From NCBI GenBank assembly GCA_004173355.1, contig SEAD01000001.1, positions 62,001 to 126,000 of the forward strand: a stretch of DNA of 64,000 nucleotides, read 5' to 3'. Each line of letters starts with the position of its first letter. The first letter of the stretch is position 1. A model generated the notes under the pieces. The model saw nothing but the letters and a program-made list of their open reading frames with translations. It was not told where the DNA came from and made no database searches. Source of the DNA: Chitinophagaceae bacterium (GTDB lineage Bacteria > Bacteroidota > Bacteroidia > Chitinophagales > Chitinophagaceae). Position numbers and translations under genes: made by a program. Positions 1 to 8,240 of the stretch are shown here, piece after piece.

Positions 1-1146
1 GGAGCCGATATTTTTCCCTGTGACGGTATACTCCAGCACATCACCCGGTTCCACCTGTCCCCCGTTGAGATCAAGCACACGCACCGACGACCGGAGGTCG
101 GGTTCGTATACATCAATGGCAAGGGTCACTACCTGTGTCAGGTAGGTTTCCCCGCCGGTGGTCAGCAGGATATTCGCGCTGGTGGTGCTGTTGCCGATAT
201 AATTTTTTGCGGAGTTGTTGGGCAGGAAAATATCTGCATCATAACCCAGGGTATTGGAGTAGGCAGGGATGAGGAACGGGGAAGTTTTGTTTACCCCATT
301 ATAGGAAAGGGTGCTGTTGAATACATCACTGACCGGGTTCATGGCATCCGTCACATTCACATTGGTGCCTGCACCATTGAATACAAGGTTATCCCCGGTC
401 TGTCCACGGTCCCCGTCATAACTGACTGCACCTAATTCGAACGTCACCGGACCCGATAATGGTGTAAGGAAACCAGAGATCGGCACCGTGGTATTATTAC
501 CATTGGAAACAACGGTGAGACCGTTGAATACCGTCAGCCTGCGCATCGGCTGCAGGTCATTTTTATATACGATCACAATTGTCCATCCCCCGAATTTATT
601 CGTGGCGCCGGTGGTGGCCGTCACATTTGCCAATGTATACCGGGCATTGGCGCCTGCTGCTTTTGCGATGCTGGTCACATCTTTAAAACAGTGATACGTT
701 GCATATCCGACGGTGTTGGTGGACAGCTGGTCTGCGGTAAGATTTACATACGTACCGGCATTGACTTTCAGTCGCACCTGGTTTTTTGTCGCCCATCTTG
801 CATTGGTTGAAGCCAGGTCACCACCCCAGTAGAGACCCGCCCAGGTGATCTCCGTACAGCCGGGTAAGGCAAGGCTGTCTGAGGACGACATAAATGTGGC
901 GGCGTCGCCATCCATATCAATAAAAGCTGAGTTGTAGTCATTGTTCTGCGCATTTCCCGAAGGGGCAGTCTGCGACTGGGCCGTGACACAAGCTCCGCTG
1001 GCAGCACAGGTCAACGCAGAATTGGAAACATACCGGATTCCCCCTTTCTGGGTCGTCTGGTGACGGATCGAAAATGGGGTCACAACCTGTGACCGGGCGG
1101 CTGAGTATACTCCGAAGACGAGTATAGCTATGAGGATAAATCTCAT
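1..1146 (-). CDS. Large secreted surface protein with DUF11-like repeat, N-terminal part only
   Basis: The reading frame is open from an ATG at 1146 to the left edge (382 codons, no stop), so only the N-terminus is present. The first 19 residues form a Sec signal peptide (MRFILIAILVFGVYSAARS). The mature part is rich in T, N, G and S. It contains a segment reading TEITWAGLYWGGD and a later WTIVIVYKN stretch, both of which I recognise from large Bacteroidota extracellular repeat proteins. The last visible residues (VEPGDVLEYTVTGKNIGS) match the start of a DUF11/conserved-repeat domain. In this family such domains repeat many times and the protein often ends in a type IX secretion signal, neither of which can be seen here. 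Probable cell-surface or secreted adhesin-like protein; the function is inferred from the family only. Confidence 0.75.
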   Translation of the reverse strand, partial: MRFILIAILVFGVYSAARSQVVTPFSIRHQTTQKGGIRYVSNSALTCAASGACVTAQSQTAPSGNAQNNDYNSAFIDMDGDAATFMSSSDSLALPGCTEITWAGLYWGGDLASTNARWATKNQVRLKVNAGTYVNLTADQLSTNTVGYATYHCFKDVTSIAKAAGANARYTLANVTATTGATNKFGGWTIVIVYKNDLQPMRRLTVFNGLTVVSNGNNTTVPISGFLTPLSGPVTFELGAVSYDGDRGQTGDNLVFNGAGTNVNVTDAMNPVSDVFNSTLSYNGVNKTSPFLIPAYSNTLGYDADIFLPNNSAKNYIGNSTTSANILLTTGGETYLTQVVTLAIDVYEPDLRSSVRVLDLNGGQVEPGDVLEYTVTGKNIGS

Positions 1147-1319
1147 GAACAGTTTTTGGATATTGAATTCGATTCTGGTCGTAGCACAATGGTACGACAG
1201 TGAACGCCACAAACCCTTATTTCATATGCGGGAAACCAGTATTTTTCTAAAATCTGGATAAGTTCCCGTCAATTGAAAAACTGTTTTTATATGAGCGGAC
1301 AAAAACCTGGTGAGTGTTC

Positions 1320-1790
1320 TCAGGATACGGCCTGGTCCGCGGGCGGAGGGATGAGGTCAGTAACCGGCAACTGTTTTGGTTTTGTTGCGGGCAACAATGC
1401 AAAAAACACTGCGCTGATCATCATGCCGATCCAGAAAAGATAGAACCCGAGATGGAATCGTTCTTTCAGGAGGCGGTGGGAATAGTTATGGACAAAATCA
1501 TTGTAGGTGTACCAGAGTCCCACTAACGCCAGCAGGAATACCACACCACAGGTCATGTAGTGGCGGCGGCGGGATAAGCGCTGGTGGGTATAGGTCAGTA
1601 CACCGATCACGAGCAATTGGGTCAGGATCAGGTAAGCATATGTTTTGGGAAAAGAACGCAGGAATTTGTACTCCTTGTACATCATGGCGATGCCAACTTT
1701 TCCAATGAAAGAAATTTTTGAGATCAGGCTGACCTGGATAAATGTAAAGACCAGGTGGAAGAGCACGAGGATGGACAGTTTCTTTTTCAT
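1320..1790 (-). CDS. Small four-helix membrane protein, unknown function
   Basis: 156 residues starting at MKKKLSILVLFHL. The frame is open further upstream, but this ATG places a hydrophobic helix directly at the N-terminus and the upstream codons read as non-coding. Four membrane segments are visible: about residues 4-24, 48-64, 75-96 and 112-132. The tail is proline-rich and polar (PVTDLIPPPADQAVS). I recognise no family. It is transcribed away from the M28-like peptidase, with about 150 bp between the two starts, so the two genes probably have separate promoters. Orphan inner-membrane protein. Confidence 0.6.
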   Translation of the reverse strand: MKKKLSILVLFHLVFTFIQVSLISKISFIGKVGIAMMYKEYKFLRSFPKTYAYLILTQLLVIGVLTYTHQRLSRRRHYMTCGVVFLLALVGLWYTYNDFVHNYSHRLLKERFHLGFYLFWIGMMISAVFFALLPATKPKQLPVTDLIPPPADQAVS

Positions 1791-1944
1791 CGCCGCCAAG
1801 ATCGAAAAAATCCGGCATTTTTCCCAGTGCCCGGAGGGAATCGGCCAGGCACTGTGTTGAGCGGTAGGACCACCCCGTTCAAATCCGTTAAATTGCACAA
1901 GCTGTCCCGGCCCGGGATCAGGGTAATTAAACAACGTTCGGAAT

Positions 1945-3651
1945 ATGCGCCATCGGATCTTATCGCTCACTGCCTTGCTGCTTATTGTTATTACAGGTAA
2001 AACGCAGTCTCCCGCGGACCGGTATCTTGAAATCCTGCGACCAGGCTTCAGCGAAAAAAATGCACTTGCCACTACTGCTTACGTTGAGCAACGCTGGCGC
2101 GTGCCGGGGAATAAAGGTTTTGATGAAAGCATCCGTTACGTGGAAAATATCCTGCGGCAGGCCGGGTTTGTGGAAGAAAAAGACAGTCTTGAAAAAGCGC
2201 CGCTCAGTTACCGGCTCGAACACCGTCCGCTCCGGAACGGGACATGGGAACCGGTTAATGCATCGGTGCAGATCAATGGCGAATCCGCTCCCCTCCTGCA
2301 ATTCAGCAGCAACAGGAATATGATCCCCATCAATTGCCCATCGACACCAGCAGAAGGGATCACGGCGGAGGTGATTTATGTCCCGGGGGATTCGCTGAAT
2401 CAGATTGGAAGTATGGACCTGAAAGGAAAAATTGTTTTCTCCGACCGGCATTATGGTTCGTTTATGGCAGCAGCGGTCAAGTCTGGAGCAATCGGCGTAT
2501 TCAGTTATTCCATGCCGGCCTATACGAAACCAGAGATCCATACCAGCTCAATACAGTTCGGCAGTATCCGCAGCGGCAGTAAGGAATGGGTGCTGTTTCT
2601 CTCCTGGGCGGCGAAGGAGAAACTGAAAGCAGCCTGTCTCCGTGGCCGCACCATGCTGACGGTAAAAATCAGCACCCGTTCCTATGCAGCAGAGGAACTG
2701 ACACTGGTGGCCAGTGTACGCGGTACGGTGACACCGGCACAGCGCCTGGTATACAGTGCGCATGTGCAGGAGCCCGGTGCAAATGATAATGCGACGGGTG
2801 TGGGTACGCTTGCAGAGATGGCGCGGCTTACGGCATCATTGGTTAAGTCAGGAAAGATCCGGCCACAACGTACACTCAGTTTTCTATGGGGCACTGAGAT
2901 CAGTGCCACCGCGAGATATATAAAGGAAGACAGTATCCGGGCGAAAGGTATCATCTGGGGCATGAGCCTGGATATGGTGGGCGAGGATACAAAAAAAACG
3001 GGCGGCACATTCCTGATTGAAAAGATGCCCGACCCATCGGCCATCTGGACCCGCGGGGAGGATAAACACAGTGAATGGGGTGCGGGGCAGGTGAAAAAAT
3101 CCGACCTCTTCCCGCATTACTACAACGACCTGATCCTCGCCGTGTGCCGGAGCCAGGGCAGGCAGGATGGCTGGGTAGTGAACACGAACCCGTTTGAAGG
3201 CGGCAGCGATCATACCCCGTTTTTGCAGAACCATATACCCGGTTTGCTGCTCTGGCATTTCACCGACGTTTTTTACCATACAGATAATGACCGGCTGGAT
3301 AAAGTGTCTGCGGTTACGATGAAAAACGTGGGTGTGTCGGCGCTCGCGACCGGACTATTCCTCACCACGGCCGATGACCAGGCTGCCGGCGAACTGGTCA
3401 GGCTGGTCAAGGATGCTGCCGACAGGCGTCTGCAGGCAGAGCTGGTATTGAGTAAAAAAGAAATTGGCGCCGGCAAACCGGCAGCGGGCGAACTTGAAAT
3501 ACTGAAGGCCTGGCACGACTGGTACCGGGGTGCACTCGTTTCGATCGGGAACCTGCCGGTGAAATCAGAAAATACAAAACTCGGTTCCACTATAAAAGTA
3601 GCGGTAAACCAGCTGGAAGAATCTTACCAGAAGGCAGTCCGGGACTTTTAA
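1945..3651 (+). CDS. Secreted M28-family-like metallopeptidase with PA domain
   Basis: 568 residues with a signal peptide (residues 1-20). A protease-associated-like insert lies at about 140-210, including a DLKGKIVFSDRHYG stretch. The M28 zinc-peptidase fold follows at about 265-475. Recognisable family positions are SAHVQEPGANDNATG (H273, D281), FLWGTEIS (E318), LDMVGED (D343) and GGSDHTPFL (H423). Two usual positions differ: the Asp of the HxD motif is Gln275, and the usual Glu-Glu pair is Glu318-Ile319. It therefore belongs to a divergent subgroup, or has altered metal binding. If active, it would be an aminopeptidase or carboxypeptidase in the periplasm or outside the cell. It lies upstream of an AraC regulator on the same strand (46-bp gap), possibly co-transcribed. 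Family assignment is firm; activity is uncertain. Confidence 0.8.
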   Translation: MRHRILSLTALLLIVITGKTQSPADRYLEILRPGFSEKNALATTAYVEQRWRVPGNKGFDESIRYVENILRQAGFVEEKDSLEKAPLSYRLEHRPLRNGTWEPVNASVQINGESAPLLQFSSNRNMIPINCPSTPAEGITAEVIYVPGDSLNQIGSMDLKGKIVFSDRHYGSFMAAAVKSGAIGVFSYSMPAYTKPEIHTSSIQFGSIRSGSKEWVLFLSWAAKEKLKAACLRGRTMLTVKISTRSYAAEELTLVASVRGTVTPAQRLVYSAHVQEPGANDNATGVGTLAEMARLTASLVKSGKIRPQRTLSFLWGTEISATARYIKEDSIRAKGIIWGMSLDMVGEDTKKTGGTFLIEKMPDPSAIWTRGEDKHSEWGAGQVKKSDLFPHYYNDLILAVCRSQGRQDGWVVNTNPFEGGSDHTPFLQNHIPGLLLWHFTDVFYHTDNDRLDKVSAVTMKNVGVSALATGLFLTTADDQAAGELVRLVKDAADRRLQAELVLSKKEIGAGKPAAGELEILKAWHDWYRGALVSIGNLPVKSENTKLGSTIKVAVNQLEESYQKAVRDF

Positions 3652-3697
3652 AATCTGGGCAGATAGGCTACTTTTACGCGGCCAAGCTTGTCTCCCG

Positions 3698-4543
3698 ATG
3701 AAAAAAAACGACAGCATACCCCTTCACGAATTGCCCGACCTGCCGTTTATGGCATCGGACAAACCCTTCGTGTTTGGTGATCCTGCAGAAAACCATCGGA
3801 TCAACTTTTATGCGATCATCTGGTTTCTCGAAGACAAGGGCCAACACTTTATCGATTTTAAGTCGTACCCCGTCCGGAAGAACTGTATCTACCTCCTTGC
3901 GGAAAACCAGGTGCACTCGATCCCCGCACCCGTGCTCCCCTGTGCAAGAGTGATTGTGTTCCCTGCTGATTTTTTCCACCAGATTGAGGACCTGCAGCTC
4001 CGCCAGCTGTTCCTGCCCTTTGAGGAAGGCGGTTTCCAGGTGCCACCTGAGATGGTGCTGCCAATGGAGCAACTCTTCAAACTCCTTCTCCTCGAGTACA
4101 GGGGAAAGGCAGAAAGCCAGATGTTGCTGCAGTACACCACGCTCCTGCTGCGTCACCTTTTCCGCTTTGGGAAAGACCGCCTACCGGCCGTCGCGGGTGA
4201 AGATTCACGCATGGTAAAACTCTTCCAGCTCATCGGCGAAAATTACAAGGAGAATCGAAGCACCGCTTTTTATGCCACGCAGATCGGGCTCACACCCAAA
4301 CGGATCAACGAAATTCTCCGCAAAACTGCCGGTATCACTATGAGCCAGTTGCTGTACCAGTTGCTGCTGCTGGAAAGCAAACGCGAGCTGTTCCATGGGG
4401 TCTTATCCATCAAGGAAATTGCCTACAACCTTGGTTTCTCCGACCAGTCTTACTTCGCCCGTTTTTTCAAGAAACACACCCGCATCTCCCCCGAAAAATT
4501 CAGGGAAAAAGCAGCCATCCGCCAGCGCCAACGCGAATCCTGA
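3698..4543 (+). CDS. AraC family transcriptional regulator
   Basis: 281 residues. The N-terminal half (about 1-155) looks like the cupin-type sensor of AraC proteins (for example FYAIIWFLEDKGQHFIDF and VFPADFFHQ). The C-terminal 100 residues hold the two helix-turn-helix motifs: FYATQIGLTPKRINEILRK and IKEIAYNLGFSDQSYFARFF, followed by KKHTRISPEKFRE. The length fits the one-domain-sensor AraC family. The start ATG at 3698 follows directly on a polar leader. The SDR gene begins about 100 bp downstream on the same strand and is a plausible target, as AraC regulators often sit beside an oxidoreductase they control. The ligand is unknown. Confidence 0.88.
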   Translation: MKKNDSIPLHELPDLPFMASDKPFVFGDPAENHRINFYAIIWFLEDKGQHFIDFKSYPVRKNCIYLLAENQVHSIPAPVLPCARVIVFPADFFHQIEDLQLRQLFLPFEEGGFQVPPEMVLPMEQLFKLLLLEYRGKAESQMLLQYTTLLLRHLFRFGKDRLPAVAGEDSRMVKLFQLIGENYKENRSTAFYATQIGLTPKRINEILRKTAGITMSQLLYQLLLLESKRELFHGVLSIKEIAYNLGFSDQSYFARFFKKHTRISPEKFREKAAIRQRQRES

Positions 4544-4645
4544 GGAGGTTCAAATTGTACCGGATATCAGCCGGATTGTGCGCATTGCCCGGTGACGCAG
4601 GGTGGAAATTTGCAGATGAACCAGACGGTCGTTAAAATTGGATAT

Positions 4646-5437
4646 ATGAAAAGACTGGAAGATAAAGTGATAGTGATTACAGGTGCAGCTCTTGGACTTG
4701 GCTATGCAACAGCACTGGTAGCAGCAAAAGAAGGAGCAAAACTAAGCCTCGTGGATTACAATGGCGAAACGCTTGCGAAGGCAAAGAAATCGATCCTCAG
4801 GGAATATCCTGCTACCGAAATCCTCGACATCATAGCCGATGTATCGGATGAAGCTGCTGTGAAGGCCTATGTAGACCAGACAGTCAAAGCCTATGGAAGG
4901 ATCGATGGTTTTTACAACAATGCCGGCATCGAAGGACGGCAGGCACCCATGACCGAATATGACCTTGAGGTGTTTAAAAAAGTGATCGACATCAACCTGC
5001 TGGGTGTGTACTTCGGGATGAAATATATCATTCCCGTAATGCAGCAGCAACAGTACGGGAGGATTGTCAACGTGGCTTCTGTCGGCGGTATCAGGGCTGT
5101 GATGAACCAGACCCCGTATGTAGCCAGCAAACACGCGGTATCAGGGATGACCAAAAATGCGGCACTTGAATATGGCCGTTATGGGATCCAGACAAACGCG
5201 ATAGCGCCGGGTGCTATCCTCACGCCAATGGTGGCGGAAGCATTCAAACAGGTAAATCCGGCAGACCCTAAGAAAGCAGAAGATGAATATGCGCAGGCAA
5301 ACCCGACCAAACGCCTGGGCAAACCCGAAGAAGTAGGAAAACTGGTTTGTTTCCTCCTGAGTGAGGATTGCAGTTATGTGAGCGGACAGGTTATCGCGAT
5401 TGATGGCGGCCAATCGAATTCTTACGGGAATGTATAA
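4646..5437 (+). CDS. Short-chain dehydrogenase/reductase (classical SDR)
   Basis: 263 residues from MKRLEDKVIVITG. An in-frame ATG at 4616 would add ten residues, but the chosen start gives the usual SDR N-terminus. Visible motifs: cofactor loop TGAALGLG (residues 11-18), the NNAG element in FYNNAGIEG, the active-site Ser in VNVASVGG, and the YxxxK catalytic pair in YVASK. After these comes NAIAPGAILTPM, and the C-terminal VSGQVIAIDGGQS is typical of the 3-oxoacyl-ACP-reductase-like group. An acidic residue at the end of beta-2 (LVDYN) suggests NAD rather than NADP. The substrate cannot be read from sequence. It follows the AraC regulator and ends before a strong hairpin terminator. Confidence 0.9.
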   Translation: MKRLEDKVIVITGAALGLGYATALVAAKEGAKLSLVDYNGETLAKAKKSILREYPATEILDIIADVSDEAAVKAYVDQTVKAYGRIDGFYNNAGIEGRQAPMTEYDLEVFKKVIDINLLGVYFGMKYIIPVMQQQQYGRIVNVASVGGIRAVMNQTPYVASKHAVSGMTKNAALEYGRYGIQTNAIAPGAILTPMVAEAFKQVNPADPKKAEDEYAQANPTKRLGKPEEVGKLVCFLLSEDCSYVSGQVIAIDGGQSNSYGNV

Positions 5438-5548
5438 CCGTTGCGAAAGCGACGAACCACAGGAGGATCAGTGAAAACGAACAGCGTACCGGAAAAGATC
5501 CCCCTGTTATTTTATTAAGGAAGCAAGTTTCAGCGTTAATGTGGGAAC

Positions 5549-5580
5549 AACCCTGCGGTTTTAAATCCGCGGGGTTTTCC
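5549..5580 (+). terminator. Rho-independent terminator after the SDR gene
   Basis: AACCCTGCGG (5549-5558) pairs with CCGCGGGGTT (5568-5577), a 10-bp stem with one G-T wobble. The loop is about nine bases and a short T-run follows. It lies about 110 bp after the SDR stop. Confidence 0.8.
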
Positions 5581-5634
5581 TTTTCCAGCCACTCCCGTGT
5601 TTATTTTTTTTCGGTGAAAAAATCCTTCCCGGGC

Positions 5635-5665
5635 TTTGCAGAATGGGAAATTGGATTTAACTTTG
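5635..5665 (+). promoter_or_regulatory. Bacteroidota-type promoter for the 110-aa membrane protein
   Basis: TTTG at 5635-5638, then exactly 19 bp, then TAACTTTG at 5658-5665. This matches the Bacteroidota -33/-7 consensus TTTG-N19-TAnnTTTG. The predicted start of transcription is about 30 bp before the ATG at 5704. Confidence 0.75.
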
Positions 5666-5703
5666 AAATACAAAGTACTTTTAAACCTATAAACTCTACG
5701 AAA

Positions 5704-6036
5704 ATGTCAAACACGCGCACCACCGGCCTGGTACCAACCCCTGCCGAACCGGCATCATCCGGCATCTTATCAGTGATCAGCTGGATCTTTGGCCTGGCAG
5801 CCCTTTCAGCCGGACTCATCAATTGTTTTTACGGGAATGACTCTTACTTCGGCATCTTCATCGTGCTGTTATCCATCAGTTTTTTTCCGCCGGTGATCCA
5901 TCTGGTGCATAAATATCTTGGCATCCGTGTACCCTCCCCCATCATGTTCCTGCTGGCATTGTTTATCATCTGGGTTACGCTCGGTGTAGGCGAGCTGTTT
6001 TACAAGATCGACCTGATGCTGGGAAATATCTGCTGA
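5704..6036 (+). CDS. Small membrane protein, unknown function
   Basis: 110 residues from MSNTRTTGLVPTP. This start is chosen because a strong promoter motif (5635-5665) lies just upstream, so longer in-frame versions would begin before transcription does. A polar, Pro/Thr-rich N-terminal tail of about 20 residues is followed by three hydrophobic segments (about 21-42, 47-68 and 76-97). I know no family. The 3' end abuts the convergent SGNH hydrolase gene with no gap. Confidence 0.65.
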   Translation: MSNTRTTGLVPTPAEPASSGILSVISWIFGLAALSAGLINCFYGNDSYFGIFIVLLSISFFPPVIHLVHKYLGIRVPSPIMFLLALFIIWVTLGVGELFYKIDLMLGNIC

Positions 6037-6861
6037 TCACCGGGAAATGATAAACGGGCTTAGCATTTCAGTGATCCGGAGATATCCCTTGTCGGATGGG
6101 TGCAGGCCATCATAGGTATAGTCAATCGCGTCGAGCGGATATGGATATTCATCTCTGGCCGGATCAAAGGGCACCCCGATGTATTCAGGATAATTGTATT
6201 TCCTGTACCGGCCGGTTGCCGGATCTTTCAGCCATTTGAATTTCACAGCATTCCGGATGGTCATACCACTTTCATTGAAAAGGTCAACGACCTCCAGGTG
6301 TTCCAGTTCACCGATTTGTTTTATTGCATGAGCAAATTCCGACAGCTGCTGTCCGTTCTTTGGTTTGTAAGACCCATATGCGTTGTTGTTCAGATCGTTG
6401 ATATAAACGAAATCGCCGCGTTGCATGGGTGTGATGAGAATGATACTGGCTGCGGGGTTGAGTGACGTGAACTTGCTGATGATTATACGGAACGCTCCCA
6501 TGCTTGTGCCCGCGCCAGTATTGTTTTTGTAATCATCAATGCTGCCGAGTGGCTGGCCCTGCCACCAGTCATTGGTCCCGAGGAAAACGGAGTAAAGATC
6601 CGATTTCACCAGGCCCAGTTTGTCGATCTCCTTGGCGATGCCGACTGCTGACCATCCATTATGCCCCTGGTTGATGATTTCCAGCCCGGGGTCTTTTTCC
6701 TTCAGCAGCGTCAGGTATCCCTTACTGATGCGATCGCCGGTTTCATCCGGATGGTCATTGAGATAGGTGATCGAATCACCCAATGCCGTCCAGGTGCGCT
6801 TGCGGGGTGTAAATGCAAACAGGCAGGTTATAATAATGAGGCAGATAGTCAGGCTTTTCAT
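6037..6861 (-). CDS. Secreted SGNH/GDSL-family hydrolase
   Basis: 274 residues with a signal peptide-like N-terminus (about 1-18). SGNH blocks: block I ALGDSITYLND with nucleophile Ser30, the Gly block in NQGHNGWSAVG, block III GTNDWW (Asn), and block V DGLHPSDKGY carrying the Asp-His pair. The family hydrolyses esters, including acetyl groups on polysaccharides. It is the last gene of a minus-strand run: GH29 fucosidase, serine hydrolase, this gene (gaps 39 and 17 bp). That context suggests de-esterification of a glycan, which is inference. All catalytic residues are present. Confidence 0.88.
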   Translation of the reverse strand: MKSLTICLIIITCLFAFTPRKRTWTALGDSITYLNDHPDETGDRISKGYLTLLKEKDPGLEIINQGHNGWSAVGIAKEIDKLGLVKSDLYSVFLGTNDWWQGQPLGSIDDYKNNTGAGTSMGAFRIIISKFTSLNPAASIILITPMQRGDFVYINDLNNNAYGSYKPKNGQQLSEFAHAIKQIGELEHLEVVDLFNESGMTIRNAVKFKWLKDPATGRYRKYNYPEYIGVPFDPARDEYPYPLDAIDYTYDGLHPSDKGYLRITEMLSPFIISR

Positions 6862-6878
6862 GCGATCACTTTATGGCA

Positions 6879-8201
6879 TTACTCTTTTCGAAAATTGTAT
6901 ACATTATCTGTCTCCTTTACCTGGAGCGACCCGCTACCCGGGTCAAAAACAAAAAAACTCCCCGAGACCAGGTCCATAAAATAATTCCTGGATACGGGTT
7001 CTGCCTTCATCGACTTGCCTGCTGCTTCAATTAACAGCCGACCATCTTTAACCTGGCAATTGACCTTGAAAGGCAGGTCCGGGGAAATATACACACCGGC
7101 ATATGGTAGCAGACTGTCCTTACCCGGCTTCTTAAATCCCTCAAAAGGAATGTCAAAGGAGTCGTTAAAACAGGCTTTCAGCGCGACGTCGATGATATCA
7201 TTCCGCGGGTACAAAATCCCGTTCGTGACATAGGCTATTGCCAGTTTTTTTTCCGGGAAATACCGGACCGCAGAATAAAACTCCTCGATGCGGCCGTTGT
7301 GGCCGAAACCTTTGATAAAACCGTAGTCGTAGGGGAACAGGCCTTTGCCATACCCATCCTTCATACCCATCATTTCATTCACCGCCTGCACGCGTAAAAG
7401 CTTTCCCGTGTAAAGGCCCTCCATGAATAACACGAGATCACCGGGCGTGGACATGACCGAACCGGCCCCCTCATGGATTCCCATGTCTGTTTCCTTCTGC
7501 CGGACCCATTTACCTGAATTGTATTTGTATGACCTTGCTTCATTTCTAGCAACGTCGATGGGATGTCCGAAGTAAGTATGTTGCAGACCCAGTCTGTCTG
7601 TGATGCGTTGCTTCAATGCAGCCGAGTAGTCGAGTTCACCGACCCGCTCCACGATATAGCCCAGCAGCAGGTAGTTCGTATTGCAATACTCCGGCTTTCC
7701 ACCCGGTGCATAGAGCGGGGCCATCCCTTCAATCCTTTCCAGCATCTGTGCATGTGTCTGTGGCCGGTCCATCCATTCCTGGAAATGCGGGTCAGCGGTA
7801 TAGTCGGGCAAACCACTGCTGTGCTGCAGCAATTGTGCGATCGTTATTTTAGCCGCATTGGGCAGCTTTGGGAAAAATGCAGAAAGCGTATCCTCCAGGC
7901 GGAGTGCGTTTTCTTCCACCAGCTGGAAGACCATCACCGCGGTAAACATCTTGGTCACGGACCCTACGCGATATACAGTGCCGGCATCCGGCTTATGAAT
8001 GCCATTGCTGTCCCTTACTGAAAAACCGGCACTGCGGTTATAGAGCAGTTTTTCACCCTGTGAAATAACCAGACTCCCGTTGATCAATCCGCGCTTGTCC
8101 AGCGCGCTGATAAAACGGTCGAGCCTGCGAAAGTCGGGCGCCTGTGCCATTGCAGCTGCACTCATACAAACCAGGAAACAGGCAAGGAAGATCGGTTTCA
8201 T
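6879..8201 (-). CDS. Serine hydrolase of the beta-lactamase class C/PBP4-like family
   Basis: 440 residues with a signal peptide ending near MSAAAMAQ (1-20). The SxxK motif is S81-V-T-K84, the YxN motif is Tyr172-Cys-Asn174, and GFGHNGRIEEF supplies the third (HxG) motif. A roughly 100-residue C-terminal beta-rich extension follows the catalytic domain, as in many Bacteroidota members. The family covers D-aminopeptidases, esterases and class C beta-lactamases; sequence alone cannot choose among them. It sits between the fucosidase and the SGNH hydrolase in one apparent operon, so an esterase or exported peptidase role is more likely than resistance. Confidence 0.88.
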   Translation of the reverse strand: MKPIFLACFLVCMSAAAMAQAPDFRRLDRFISALDKRGLINGSLVISQGEKLLYNRSAGFSVRDSNGIHKPDAGTVYRVGSVTKMFTAVMVFQLVEENALRLEDTLSAFFPKLPNAAKITIAQLLQHSSGLPDYTADPHFQEWMDRPQTHAQMLERIEGMAPLYAPGGKPEYCNTNYLLLGYIVERVGELDYSAALKQRITDRLGLQHTYFGHPIDVARNEARSYKYNSGKWVRQKETDMGIHEGAGSVMSTPGDLVLFMEGLYTGKLLRVQAVNEMMGMKDGYGKGLFPYDYGFIKGFGHNGRIEEFYSAVRYFPEKKLAIAYVTNGILYPRNDIIDVALKACFNDSFDIPFEGFKKPGKDSLLPYAGVYISPDLPFKVNCQVKDGRLLIEAAGKSMKAEPVSRNYFMDLVSGSFFVFDPGSGSLQVKETDNVYNFRKE

Positions 8202-8240
8202 GTTTCAGCTATTAAACAAATAAATCATAGATGGAAGATC

